Of a stretch of 18,268 nucleotides of DNA, positions 1 through 8,191 are shown one piece after another (the first letter of the stretch is position 1; the number at the start of each line of letters is the position of its first letter). This DNA is from DASRJW01 sp964567755. GTDB taxonomy: Bacteria > Krumholzibacteriota > Krumholzibacteriia > G020349025. Under the pieces are notes generated by a model, which was not told the origin of the DNA, made no database searches, and saw nothing but the letters and a program-made list of their open reading frames with translations. The translations under genes were made by a program, and so were the position numbers. The stretch is taken from assembly GCA_964567755.1 (NCBI GenBank), contig CAZMNW010000059.1, positions 1-18,268 on the forward strand, read 5' to 3'.

Positions 1-145
1 CGAGAAGATCGGCCGGCTCCCGAGCGGACATCAGGATCCTCCTTCGGTGGAATGTCGGAGAATCCTTGATCGCTCGGGAGCTCTCCTTTCAAGACATCCT
101 TCCGCTCAAACCCTCGGTCGCACAGAAAATCGAGAGGAGCCAGAA

Positions 146-622
146 ATGTACAGTTTGAGAATCGCTCGTGCATCATGGTTGATGTTGGTCGCGGTCCTGG
201 CGGCACCGTCGTTCGCGCAGGACGATTACCTGGAACTGCTGCGCTCCGATCTCAAGGCCGAGAAAACCGCGTTGCTCACTGCGGCGATGGGGTTCACCGA
301 GCAGGAAGGCACGATTTTTTGGCCGATCTATCGCGAGTACGATCTCGAGCTCGCCAAGATCGGTGACGCGCGCATCGCCAATATCAAGGCTTACGCAGCC
401 AACTACGACAACATGACGGATGTGAAGGCGAAGGAGCTGGTGGACAACGCGTTCAAGCTCGAAGAAGATCGCCTGAAGCTACAGAAGACCTACTACAAGA
501 AGGTGGAGAAGGCGATGACCTCGACTCAGGCCGGGCGCTTCATCCAGGTAGAGCGTCAAATCGGTCTGCTCATCGACCTGCAAATCGCGTCCGAAATGCC
601 GCTCATCAAGAAGGGGATGTAA
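146..622 (+). CDS. Small exported alpha-helical protein of unknown function
   Basis: 158 aa. The ATG at 146 is preferred over the upstream in-frame ATG at 47 because it has a purine-rich ribosome-binding site (GAGGAGC, 134-140) and gives a standard Sec signal peptide: short basic N-terminus (MYSLRIAR), hydrophobic core (LMLVAVLAAP), and a probable cleavage after SFA-Q. The mature part (about 134 aa) is rich in charged residues and predicted to be almost entirely helical, with a FWPIYREYD motif near residues 57-65 and a KLQKTYYKKVEKAM segment later on. There are no cysteines and no further membrane segment, so it is probably a soluble periplasmic protein. I recall similar stand-alone periplasmic proteins in Acidobacteria and FCB genomes without known function; the helical, Glu/Lys-rich character superficially recalls Spy/CpxP-type chaperones, but I see no LTxxQ motif. 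It is transcribed alone and is followed by a strong terminator. Confidence 0.8.
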   Translation: MYSLRIARASWLMLVAVLAAPSFAQDDYLELLRSDLKAEKTALLTAAMGFTEQEGTIFWPIYREYDLELAKIGDARIANIKAYAANYDNMTDVKAKELVDNAFKLEEDRLKLQKTYYKKVEKAMTSTQAGRFIQVERQIGLLIDLQIASEMPLIKKGM

Positions 623-691
623 CCGAGGCGGGAGCGAATGCTGCACGCTCGCACGCTTCGAGCCGCTCTGGCTCCCCCTGGGAGCACTCAC

Positions 692-724
692 CCCGGCGCC
701 CGTGCTCGCGGCGCCGGGTTTTTT
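692..724 (+). terminator. Rho-independent terminator after the small exported protein
   Basis: A perfect 9-bp GC-only stem (CCCGGCGCC at 692-700 with GGCGCCGGG at 710-718), a 9-nt loop, and an immediate run of six T (719-724). This is a textbook intrinsic terminator for the + strand gene ending at 622. There is no T-run on the other side, so it does not obviously serve the convergent gene ending at 770. Confidence 0.93.
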
Positions 725-769
725 GTCTTGCCGGCGGGATCCCAATGGCCGGCCCTTGCGGATGCGACG

Positions 770-1432
770 TCACATGAGCAGCATGACGCCGGCGGAAAGG
801 TCGAACTGCCCGAGCCCGGTGCCGCTGATGGACGTGTAGCAGCCACCCGAGCCACAGCCGACGGCACCCCCGGAGCTGAAGATGGAGAATGGGAAACGTC
901 CCTGCACGCGCAGGCCGATGCGGTCACTGGCGTACACCTTGGCACCGAGACCGAAGATAATCGAGAACTTCCAGTTGTCCTCGTCGAGCTCCTCCGAGAT
1001 GTAACGGGTGCCGCCGAGCGTGAGCATCGTGAACGGCATGACCTGGCCACGTTGGATGCCGTAGATTCCACCGACGTGCCAATACTCGACCGCGAAATCG
1101 CTCTCGATCCCCTGGGGGTACACCAGGCTTTGGAACTGAATCTTGCTGTCCTGGCGGTTGTAGAGCAGCTCGATCTGCGACCCCGGCTTGTAGGGTAGAT
1201 TGAAGTCGAGCGCGATTCCCCACATGCCGCTGTCCTCGATGTCGACACGGCCGGCATCGAGGCCGTAGTAGAAGTCGCGGGCGAAAGTCCAGGTGTAACC
1301 CCCGAAGGGCGTGATCTCGAAACGGTGCATGCCCGTTGCGCCGCTCGCGCCGCCGGCGGTCCTCTGCGCCGACGCCACCGCTGGTGTCAGGCCAACGACA
1401 ATCCCGACCAACAAGACCCTCTTCCAGTTCAC
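770..1432 (-). CDS. Outer-membrane beta-barrel protein (OmpA-like small porin fold)
   Basis: 220 aa, starting at GTG (1430-1432). This start is chosen because a full GGAGG lies at 1440-1444 on this strand and because it opens directly into a signal peptide (VNWKRVLLVG..., cleaved after ASA-Q near residue 23). The mature chain alternates hydrophobic and polar residues with frequent aromatic and glycine residues (FEITPFGGYTWTF, FAVEYWHVGGIYGI, MPFTMLTLGGTRY, FSIIFGLGAKVYA, RIGLRVQGRFPF), which is typical of an 8-stranded outer-membrane barrel of the OMP_b-brl type. Near the C-terminus there is a GCGSGGC pair of cysteines that could form a loop disulfide. The chain ends GVMLLM, without the terminal Phe/Trp common in barrels. 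It lies divergent from tamA. The function beyond being a barrel cannot be read; it could be a structural porin, an attachment protein or a surface antigen. Confidence 0.82.
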   Translation of the reverse strand: MNWKRVLLVGIVVGLTPAVASAQRTAGGASGATGMHRFEITPFGGYTWTFARDFYYGLDAGRVDIEDSGMWGIALDFNLPYKPGSQIELLYNRQDSKIQFQSLVYPQGIESDFAVEYWHVGGIYGIQRGQVMPFTMLTLGGTRYISEELDEDNWKFSIIFGLGAKVYASDRIGLRVQGRFPFSIFSSGGAVGCGSGGCYTSISGTGLGQFDLSAGVMLLM

Positions 1433-1457
1433 TGAAAAACCTCCGTGCTTGACGGGA

Positions 1458-1471
1458 ATCGCCAAGGCGAT
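1458..1471. promoter_or_regulatory. Perfect 6-2-6 inverted repeat in the leader of the barrel gene
   Basis: ATCGCC-AA-GGCGAT. It sits between the candidate promoter and the ribosome-binding site of the beta-barrel gene, so it could be an operator or a short leader hairpin. No regulator can be assigned. Confidence 0.35.
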
Positions 1472-1476
1472 CGTGG

Positions 1477-1506
1477 ATTTTGTCACGTGGCAGCAGCCAC
1501 AGGCAA
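1477..1506 (-). promoter_or_regulatory. Candidate sigma-70-type promoter of the beta-barrel gene
   Basis: Read on the minus strand: TTGCCT (1506-1501), an 18-nt spacer and CAAAAT (1482-1477), each matching 4 of 6 consensus positions. The spacer contains the imperfect palindrome GTGGC-AGCA-GCCAC (1487-1500), positioned where a repressor would occlude RNA polymerase. Supported only by pattern and by its position upstream of a gene with a good ribosome-binding site. Confidence 0.35.
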
Positions 1507-1576
1507 TTCTTTTCCGCTCTCGTGCCTGCGCACGAACGCTGCAAGCCACCGCGCCCCATGATGTTATATTCGGAGG

Positions 1577-3463
1577 ATGAGGCTGGATTCGACGCCAGTC
1601 GTGCGCAGCGACGGCATGCACTCTCCGACCGCGCAGGTCGATCGCCGCGCGCATCGTGCGCTGGACCTGCGGCGGTCGCGTGCACTCATCCTGGTGCGAT
1701 GCTTCCTGCTGGTCGTTTTCGCGGCGCCGCTTGCCGCCGAGGACTGGGAACTCTACCGTGGCTGGACCGTCTCCGCCTTCGAGATCACCGGCCTCGATAG
1801 CGACACAGCATCCAAGCTGAAGCGGGGACTGGCTCTCGCCGCCACATCGGGATTGCTCGGGAGCGAGCGGGCACCCTTCCTGCCGGAGAATCTCGACGAG
1901 GACCTGCGCCGGACGGTGTTGTTTCTGGCTCGGCAGGGTTACCCGTATGCGCGCCTCCACCCACGAGCGGAAGCGGTGACGAAGCGGCGACGCATCGCAG
2001 TCGAGCTCCACATCGAGCCCGGGCCGCCAGTCTTCGTCGCCGCCGTGTCGTTGGACAGCTTGCCCACCACACTGAGCGAAAAAGACGTGCGCGGAGTCAT
2101 GCTCGCGCCCGGCAAGATCCTCGCGGACGCCGACGTCGAAGGCAGTGCGACCGAGCTGCAGGCAAAGCTCGTGGATCGTGGTCACGCACGCGCAGCCGTC
2201 ATCCCGCGGCTCGACTGGCGCGATTCGACCCACGTCGACGTGCACTTCGTCATCCAACCCGGAGCCGTGTACTACTTCGGCGACTTGATTCTCCCCGACG
2301 TCAGGCCCGACCTCGAGGGATTGGCGCGCGAGACAGTCGGGATTCACCGGGGAGACATCTACGCCCCAAGCGATTTGACCAAGGCCAGGGACAACCTGCG
2401 CACCTTGAGTCTTTTCCTGCAAACCCGGCTCGAGATCGTCGATGCGGCGCACGACACCGTCGACGTCGTCGCCACCCTCGTCGAACGCCGTCCCAGCACC
2501 ATCGAGACCTCGGTGCGCTACTGGACGGACGAGTCGATCCAGGGCACAGCGCGCTGGACGAATCGCAACATCTTCGGTGGTGGACGCGGCCTGTCCGCCG
2601 GTGTCACGGCGTCGACTCTCTTGCAAAAAGCAGAGGTCGCGACGTGGTGGCCCGCGGTCGCCGGCCCGAACACGTTCCTCATTCCAACGCTGCGCGCCGA
2701 GAGGGAGGACGAAGAAAGTTACACGACGGTTTCCGCCGGTGGCTTGCTCTCGCTACGCTACAATTTTTCCTTCGAGACACATCTCCTGGCAGGCGTCGAC
2801 GTTTCTCATGTCAATGTCACCGAAAAACTCTCTGGGGCCCTCATCGAAGCGCAAGATGGGCTGCTGACCGCCCTGCGGTTCGAAGCATCCAGGCGCCGCA
2901 CCGACGACCCGATCACCGCGACGCGCGGCCACATCGTGGGCGCCGGTCTCGAGTGGGCTCCGAAGGACCTGGGAACTGACAACTCATACGCGACCACCAC
3001 CCTCAGCGCTGCGTACTTCATGCCGATTCTCTCCGGGACTCAGATCGCATTGCGCACCCTCGTCGGCGGCGCGACACCGACGGCCGACTCGGAAGATCTC
3101 CTGCCCAACAAGCGCTTCTATTCCGGTGGCGCCTCGTCGCATCGTGGCTTCCACCGGCGCAAGCTCGGCCCCCTGGACGAGGGCGGGGCACCGATCGGCG
3201 GCGAAGCCAAGATCGAGACATCGTTGGAGCTGCGCTTTCCGCTCGCCTGGCGATTCCGTGGCACCGCGTTCGTCGATGCCGGCCAGGTCTGGCGAACGAT
3301 CGACGACATGACCGGGAAGAATGTGGAGGTGGCCGTGGGACCAGGACTATGGCTCACGACTCCAATCGGGCCGATACGGTTCGATGTGAGCTATCGGCTC
3401 ACATTTCACGAAACATCACAGCCGCGCTGGGTGTTCCACTTCACCGCAGGTCCGGCCTTCTAG
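1577..3463 (+). CDS. tamA: TamA-like Omp85-superfamily outer-membrane assembly protein
   Basis: 628 aa as drawn from ATG 1577. Order: basic N-terminus, hydrophobic signal segment (about residues 36-54, ending PLAA-ED), three POTRA-like modules (roughly 60-150, 151-235, 236-315, each mixing the usual helix pair and strands), then a beta-barrel of about 310 aa. The Omp85 signature RGF is present as HRGF at residues 522-525, preceded by RFYSGGASS, and the chain ends GPAF with the C-terminal Phe expected of barrels. Members insert or help fold outer-membrane proteins. The gene is followed 4 bp later by a TamB-like gene, which is what separates TamA from BamA here. The start is uncertain: GGAGG touches the 1577 ATG directly and a TATATT lies at 1565-1570, so a start at ATG 1616 or GTG 1694 (shorter signal peptide) is quite possible. 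E. coli TamA is about 577 aa. Confidence 0.88.
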   Translation: MRLDSTPVVRSDGMHSPTAQVDRRAHRALDLRRSRALILVRCFLLVVFAAPLAAEDWELYRGWTVSAFEITGLDSDTASKLKRGLALAATSGLLGSERAPFLPENLDEDLRRTVLFLARQGYPYARLHPRAEAVTKRRRIAVELHIEPGPPVFVAAVSLDSLPTTLSEKDVRGVMLAPGKILADADVEGSATELQAKLVDRGHARAAVIPRLDWRDSTHVDVHFVIQPGAVYYFGDLILPDVRPDLEGLARETVGIHRGDIYAPSDLTKARDNLRTLSLFLQTRLEIVDAAHDTVDVVATLVERRPSTIETSVRYWTDESIQGTARWTNRNIFGGGRGLSAGVTASTLLQKAEVATWWPAVAGPNTFLIPTLRAEREDEESYTTVSAGGLLSLRYNFSFETHLLAGVDVSHVNVTEKLSGALIEAQDGLLTALRFEASRRRTDDPITATRGHIVGAGLEWAPKDLGTDNSYATTTLSAAYFMPILSGTQIALRTLVGGATPTADSEDLLPNKRFYSGGASSHRGFHRRKLGPLDEGGAPIGGEAKIETSLELRFPLAWRFRGTAFVDAGQVWRTIDDMTGKNVEVAVGPGLWLTTPIGPIRFDVSYRLTFHETSQPRWVFHFTAGPAF

Positions 3464-3467
3464 AAGA

Positions 3468-6400
3468 ATGGGGCGCGCCATCGCGACAGTTTCCCCACGA
3501 CCGGCGCGACCGCGGCGTCGACGCACCAAGGTGCTGGCGACCATCGGCCTCGCGCTCGGAGTCATCGTTCTCGTCACGGTGGCGGCAATCCTTTTCGCAC
3601 CCGTGCGCGAGCGCTGCCTCGGATTCGCGCTGGCGCGTGTGGCGGCGGCGCTGCCCGGGGAACTGCGCGTGACCTCCGCGCACTGGCCTGCGCTAGGGCG
3701 CGTCGAGGTGCAGGGCGTCGTGTGGACGCATCGGGACTCGACCCTCTTCGCCGCACACGACATCGAAGTCGTGTTCGATTTCGCGCCACTGCTCCGGCGT
3801 GACCTGGTCCTCGAGCGCTTGAGGATCGAGGGCCTACGAATCGATGTCCCCGCGATTGCCGCGAGCATGCGCGGGCGCGGAGCGCATGCTGCAAACGAAC
3901 CGAGTGCACGCGCGTTCCCCCGCGGCGGTTCGATCCCGGGTCTGCCGTCGATCGCCGTCCGCAATCTCGAACTCGACGCCGAATGGGTGCGTGCGCGCCC
4001 GCAGCACCTGGTGTCCAAGATCCGCCTCGCTGGCATGTGGGACTCGTGCTTCGAGCACACGCCGCGGTTGCGCATCGAGCGCGCCCAGGCCGAAGGGCCA
4101 CCGGACAGCTGGCGTGTTGACTCGCTCGCACTCGATATAGACCTCGAGCGCGGCTTGGCGAACGGCAGCGGCCGGGGTCGAATCCAACCACTCTGGCCCG
4201 TGTTCCTCGACATCACTGACTTGGGACCCGATCGCTTCACGATGCGCCTGCAGAGTCATGCCGGCGACTCGATTCCCGAGCACATGGGGATCCGCGCCGA
4301 CATGCGCGTGGCACGGCGAGGTGTCGATGTCGACTCGCTCCTGGTCCAGGCGATCGTGCGCACGCCGGGGACGACAGAGCTCGCACGTTTTCCGGCGCTC
4401 GCGGCACGGTTGCGTGACAAACCGGAAACCGAGGGCTTGACGTTCTCGGCGCGCGGCACGCTCGTCCTGCAAGGAGAGCCCGCCTTGCACCTCGAGGCCG
4501 AGTTCCTGCCGCACCCTTGGTTGCAGAGTGGGCGGCTCGAGCTCATCCGGCGCCCGCGCGCATGGGAGCTTCGTGGCCGCGACTTGCAGCTCGCCGATCT
4601 CCAGGTGAATACGACGGTAAAAGCAGGCGCCGAATCGTTGACTGTGCGCGCCAGCCTCGACGCGAGCGGAGCGCGCTGGCTCGCCTGGGTGCATCCGAGT
4701 ACATTCCCGCCGCTTCAATTGCGCGCTGCGGGCGAGTGGCACCAGCGCCGCGGCGCCCCCACGGCGGGCCTGCAACTCGACGCTCAGGGCCGCGTCGGGA
4801 AGCTGGACACCACACGAGTGCATCTCGAAGGGGAGCTCGGTCTCGACAGCATTTCGGTATCGAAGTTCCAGGTGCACGCAGCACGTCATGACATCCATTT
4901 GCGTTTCGCGACCGAGATCCAAGCCGCTTTCCCCATCCAGTTCCGGCTCGGCCCTGTCGTTCTCGACACGCAAGCTGGTTCCGCCCTGCCCGTGCCGACC
5001 CGCGACGCGGGGATGGTCCAGTACACGGTGCGCCCGCGCCGGCTGCACGTCGACAACCTGCAAGTGCGCGGAAGTGGCGGAGACGCACGGTTGAGCGGGC
5101 AATTGGATTCCGACAACACGGGGGCTTACCGCGCGCGACTTGCGTGGTCACACTTCCCGGCGCTCCTCGAACGCATCGGCTGGCTTGGGAATGGGCGTGC
5201 CGACTCGCTTCGCGCGCGCTGGTCGGTGGATGCACCCTTCTGGGTCGAGATCGACGGCCGTCTGCTTCGCGGCGGCGAGACGTCCACGGCCGGCTCGTTC
5301 CTGCTCCCGGGACCCCGAACGCTCGCGGCTTTGCTCCCCGGAGTGCATGCCGACAGTCTCGGACCTCTGGCGGGAACGTTGCAGGTCGACATCGAACCGC
5401 ACCGCGACGGCACACGGTTCGAGGTGCAAATCGATGGCGGGCGCACGGCTTGGGTCGACTCGCTCCGCCTGCACGTCGAGGGAACTCCCCGAGATCTGCG
5501 AATCCATGCGGCCACTGCCCGCATCGAGAGCACACAGGTCGACCTCTGCGGCGCGATCCGTGGGCAGGATCTCGATCTCCACTGCACGTTCACGCTCGCC
5601 GAGTCGCAGTTCCTGCGCACGCTCTTGGCACGACCCGATCTCGAAACTCTGAGGTTGGATGGTGAGGCCACGCTCGTCGGCCCGCGCCGAACCGCGAAGT
5701 TGGCTGCGACCGTGCGCGGCAACTTGGCCGTCGCCGGCTTCCGGGCGGACGGCATCGCGATCCAAGCGCAGCGAGATTCTTCGGGTGTGCGGGCGCAACT
5801 CGTGGTCGAACACGGCGTCGCAACCCCATGGGTTCAGTTCGAACACGTGCGAGCGAACTGGAGTGCAGGCAAGGATGGAGTCCTGCCCTCACGACTGTCG
5901 TTCCTTGCGCGCGGCCAAAATCTGGAGATCGAGCAGTCGGTCCGACTCGCTCACGACGGAGATTGGACGTTGGACGTCGACAGCATGCGTTGGGTGCTGT
6001 CCGGCAAGGATCTGCACGCCGTGCACCCGTTCCGCATCGGGGTCGGCTCCACGTGGATGCAGGTCGATTCCCTCGATCTCGAAGGCGGCTTGGGACGCTT
6101 GCGCGCCGAAGGCCGCCTGGGCGCCACCGAGTCTCACTTCGAGACCCACGCCGCGCTGGATTTGCCGGAGACGCCGCCGTTCCCAGCGATCGCGCCCGCG
6201 TTCTGGCCGCACAAGGCGCGCATCGACCTCGTTGCCGAGGGACCTGGCGCCACTCGCCTGCAAGGCGAAGTCACCGGCGTCCGTCTGGCTGGCGGCACCC
6301 TCGCGGTGCTGCGGCTCGATGTCGCAGCCGAAGATGGGCGCCTGGCTGCAGCCGTCGTGCTTCGCGACAGCACACACACCTACTTCGAGGGCACGGCCTC

Positions 6401-8078
6401 GAGTCCGATGCGCGTGCAGCTGTTTCCCCCGGACCTGCGCCTCGAGTCCGGCCCGGTCACGGGCGACGTGCGCTTCACGGCGCTCCCGTTCGCCTTCCAC
6501 ACCACGCGCACGCGTGGTGTCTTCGGCCCTGAAGATGTCGCTCGCGTCGGCGGTCGGATCGTTCTGGGAGGAACGACGACCGCCATCGCCGGTCGCGCCC
6601 AAGCGGACATCGGATTCCCCGATTCGCCGCACCTCGCCGAATTCGTTGCCAACTTGGTCGCGCAATGTGGCCGCGATGCGCGAGCGGACTCCGTCTGGGG
6701 CACGGCTCCGCGCCCGATCGCGGCCGCGCAGGCCGAAGCCGACGAGCTCGCCGCCGAACTCTCCATCCGCAACGCCACCGTTCCGCTGCTGGGTGGCAGC
6801 TTGTCCTATCCCCTGCGGTTCTCTCTCACCGCACCGTACGCGCACGCGGACACGGCCCGAACGCTCGCATTGCGCCTGCGCGCCGACGAGGTTCCCCTTG
6901 CTGTCGTCGACTTTCTCCTGCCGCGCGGCGCGACACTCGCCGGCACGTTGGCATTCGCGCTCGCAGCCGACGGTCGCGCCGCCAATCCCCGACTCGCGGG
7001 CACCTTGCGCACGTCCGACGTCGAGCTCCTCGTACGCGACGAAGCACGGATCGTCTTCGGTGCGAACAGCGAGCTCTCCGGCACCAAGCTGCGCCCACGC
7101 ATCGCAGGACGGATCGATGTGCAGACCGGTCTCATCAAGGTGCCCGAGTCGCAGAAGAATCTGCATCCGAGCGCTGGAGAATCGATCCTGCTGCCCGGGC
7201 TCATGCAGCCAACACCAGTCAGCGCAGACACGGCTAAGGCCACCTCGGACACACTGACAACCGCTCGTGCAACGCAGCCCCCGATTCCACCCGCGCCGCC
7301 CGACTCGGCGACCACCGTTCCCGCAGCGCTCGTGTCAGGCCCGGAAGTCGATGTCACCATCGACCTCCCGCGCGGCTTGTCGGTACGCGGTCGGGGTCTC
7401 GACGTCGAGGTCGCCGGTCGATTGCAGGTGACGCAGCAGCACGGCAGGCCCGCCGTCGCAGGCGAGCTGCGCGCCGTGCGCGGCACGTACTCGCTCGCCG
7501 GGCGCACGCTCGCTCTCGACCGCGGCACGGTGCGATTCCACGGCGATGAAGGCATGGATCCGGCGCTCGACATCCAGATGTCGACGGTCGTGTCCAGCAC
7601 CAAGATTCTCGTCGTCGTCGGGGGCACGACACAGAAGCCCGAGCTCTCCTTGCATTCGGAGCCCGAGATGGAGCAGACGGACATCATCGCGCTGCTCGCT
7701 CTGGGAAAGACATACGACCAGCTCTCGGACGAAGAATCGAGCATTCTGAAGGAAAGGGCAGCGGCGATCGTCCTTTCCATGGGAGCCGCGGCGCTGCAGG
7801 AAGGCGTCGCCGGCGATCTCGGAATCGACGTGCTGCAATATCGCAGCAACTCGGCCGCGCCGGGCGGCGACAGCGCGTCGGATGCCAATGTCGGGAGCCT
7901 GGCGTTCGGCAAGTACCTGAGCCCAAAGCTGCTGCTCAGCTACGCGTACTCGCTGGACCGAGCGACGGACGACGTCCTCAGTCTCGAGTACTTCCTGAGT
8001 GGGCGGCTCACGCTCGAAACGCTGTACAGCGTCAGCGGGCAAACAGGACTCGGCTTCGGCTGGACCAAGGACTACTGA
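3468..8078 (+). CDS. tamB: TamB-like translocation and assembly / lipid-transport protein (AsmA-like superfamily)
   Basis: 1536 aa. Single N-terminal membrane anchor (residues about 22-44, preceded by RRRR), then a very long repetitive beta-rich region with recurring short segments of the type 'LRLDGEATLVG' or 'VRLAGGTLAVLRLD', as expected for the beta-taco groove of AsmA/TamB/YhdP proteins that span the periplasm. The C-terminal 350 or so residues form the TamB (DUF490) domain: an RAVRGTYSLAGRTLALDRG segment, KILVVVGGTTQKPEL, then EMEQTDIIALLALGKT, which is highly characteristic. A Pro/Thr/Ala-rich low-complexity linker (residues 1249-1291) interrupts this domain. The start is 4 bp after the tamA stop with little ribosome-binding site of its own, suggesting translational coupling. 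Established roles of the family are cooperation with TamA in outer-membrane protein assembly and anterograde phospholipid transport. It is longer than E. coli TamB (about 1260 aa). Confidence 0.92.
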   Translation: MGRAIATVSPRPARPRRRRTKVLATIGLALGVIVLVTVAAILFAPVRERCLGFALARVAAALPGELRVTSAHWPALGRVEVQGVVWTHRDSTLFAAHDIEVVFDFAPLLRRDLVLERLRIEGLRIDVPAIAASMRGRGAHAANEPSARAFPRGGSIPGLPSIAVRNLELDAEWVRARPQHLVSKIRLAGMWDSCFEHTPRLRIERAQAEGPPDSWRVDSLALDIDLERGLANGSGRGRIQPLWPVFLDITDLGPDRFTMRLQSHAGDSIPEHMGIRADMRVARRGVDVDSLLVQAIVRTPGTTELARFPALAARLRDKPETEGLTFSARGTLVLQGEPALHLEAEFLPHPWLQSGRLELIRRPRAWELRGRDLQLADLQVNTTVKAGAESLTVRASLDASGARWLAWVHPSTFPPLQLRAAGEWHQRRGAPTAGLQLDAQGRVGKLDTTRVHLEGELGLDSISVSKFQVHAARHDIHLRFATEIQAAFPIQFRLGPVVLDTQAGSALPVPTRDAGMVQYTVRPRRLHVDNLQVRGSGGDARLSGQLDSDNTGAYRARLAWSHFPALLERIGWLGNGRADSLRARWSVDAPFWVEIDGRLLRGGETSTAGSFLLPGPRTLAALLPGVHADSLGPLAGTLQVDIEPHRDGTRFEVQIDGGRTAWVDSLRLHVEGTPRDLRIHAATARIESTQVDLCGAIRGQDLDLHCTFTLAESQFLRTLLARPDLETLRLDGEATLVGPRRTAKLAATVRGNLAVAGFRADGIAIQAQRDSSGVRAQLVVEHGVATPWVQFEHVRANWSAGKDGVLPSRLSFLARGQNLEIEQSVRLAHDGDWTLDVDSMRWVLSGKDLHAVHPFRIGVGSTWMQVDSLDLEGGLGRLRAEGRLGATESHFETHAALDLPETPPFPAIAPAFWPHKARIDLVAEGPGATRLQGEVTGVRLAGGTLAVLRLDVAAEDGRLAAAVVLRDSTHTYFEGTASSPMRVQLFPPDLRLESGPVTGDVRFTALPFAFHTTRTRGVFGPEDVARVGGRIVLGGTTTAIAGRAQADIGFPDSPHLAEFVANLVAQCGRDARADSVWGTAPRPIAAAQAEADELAAELSIRNATVPLLGGSLSYPLRFSLTAPYAHADTARTLALRLRADEVPLAVVDFLLPRGATLAGTLAFALAADGRAANPRLAGTLRTSDVELLVRDEARIVFGANSELSGTKLRPRIAGRIDVQTGLIKVPESQKNLHPSAGESILLPGLMQPTPVSADTAKATSDTLTTARATQPPIPPAPPDSATTVPAALVSGPEVDVTIDLPRGLSVRGRGLDVEVAGRLQVTQQHGRPAVAGELRAVRGTYSLAGRTLALDRGTVRFHGDEGMDPALDIQMSTVVSSTKILVVVGGTTQKPELSLHSEPEMEQTDIIALLALGKTYDQLSDEESSILKERAAAIVLSMGAAALQEGVAGDLGIDVLQYRSNSAAPGGDSASDANVGSLAFGKYLSPKLLLSYAYSLDRATDDVLSLEYFLSGRLTLETLYSVSGQTGLGFGWTKDY

Positions 8079-8174
8079 TCAGCGCGCATTCGAGCCTGCT
8101 TCCCATCACCCGAATCCCATCATCCGCCCTCTGTGGGGTTGGCCTGGAATCTGCTCACTCCTCGAGGAGCAATT

Positions 8175-8182
8175 GGAAGGAG
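8175..8182 (+). promoter_or_regulatory. Ribosome-binding site that fixes the ATA start of the HAMP protein
   Basis: GGAAGGAG, 9 nt before ATA at 8192. No ATG, GTG or TTG in the frame lies within usable distance of it; the in-frame GTG at 8354 has no Shine-Dalgarno and falls inside the first membrane helix. Confidence 0.6.
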
Positions 8183-8191
8183 CGTCGCGCC

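Noticed and set aside
770..2626. A 618-aa minus-strand reading frame extending the beta-barrel gene upstream across tamA
   Set aside because: Only its last 220 residues look like protein; the rest is antisense to tamA, and a GTG with GGAGG and a signal peptide marks the true start at 1432.
3834..5102. Long minus-strand open frames opposite tamB (for example 422 aa at 3834-5102, 425 aa at 5889-7166)
   Set aside because: They are Arg/Ala-rich shadows typical of GC-rich DNA, with no domain, ribosome-binding site or signal, and lie fully inside the well supported tamB gene.
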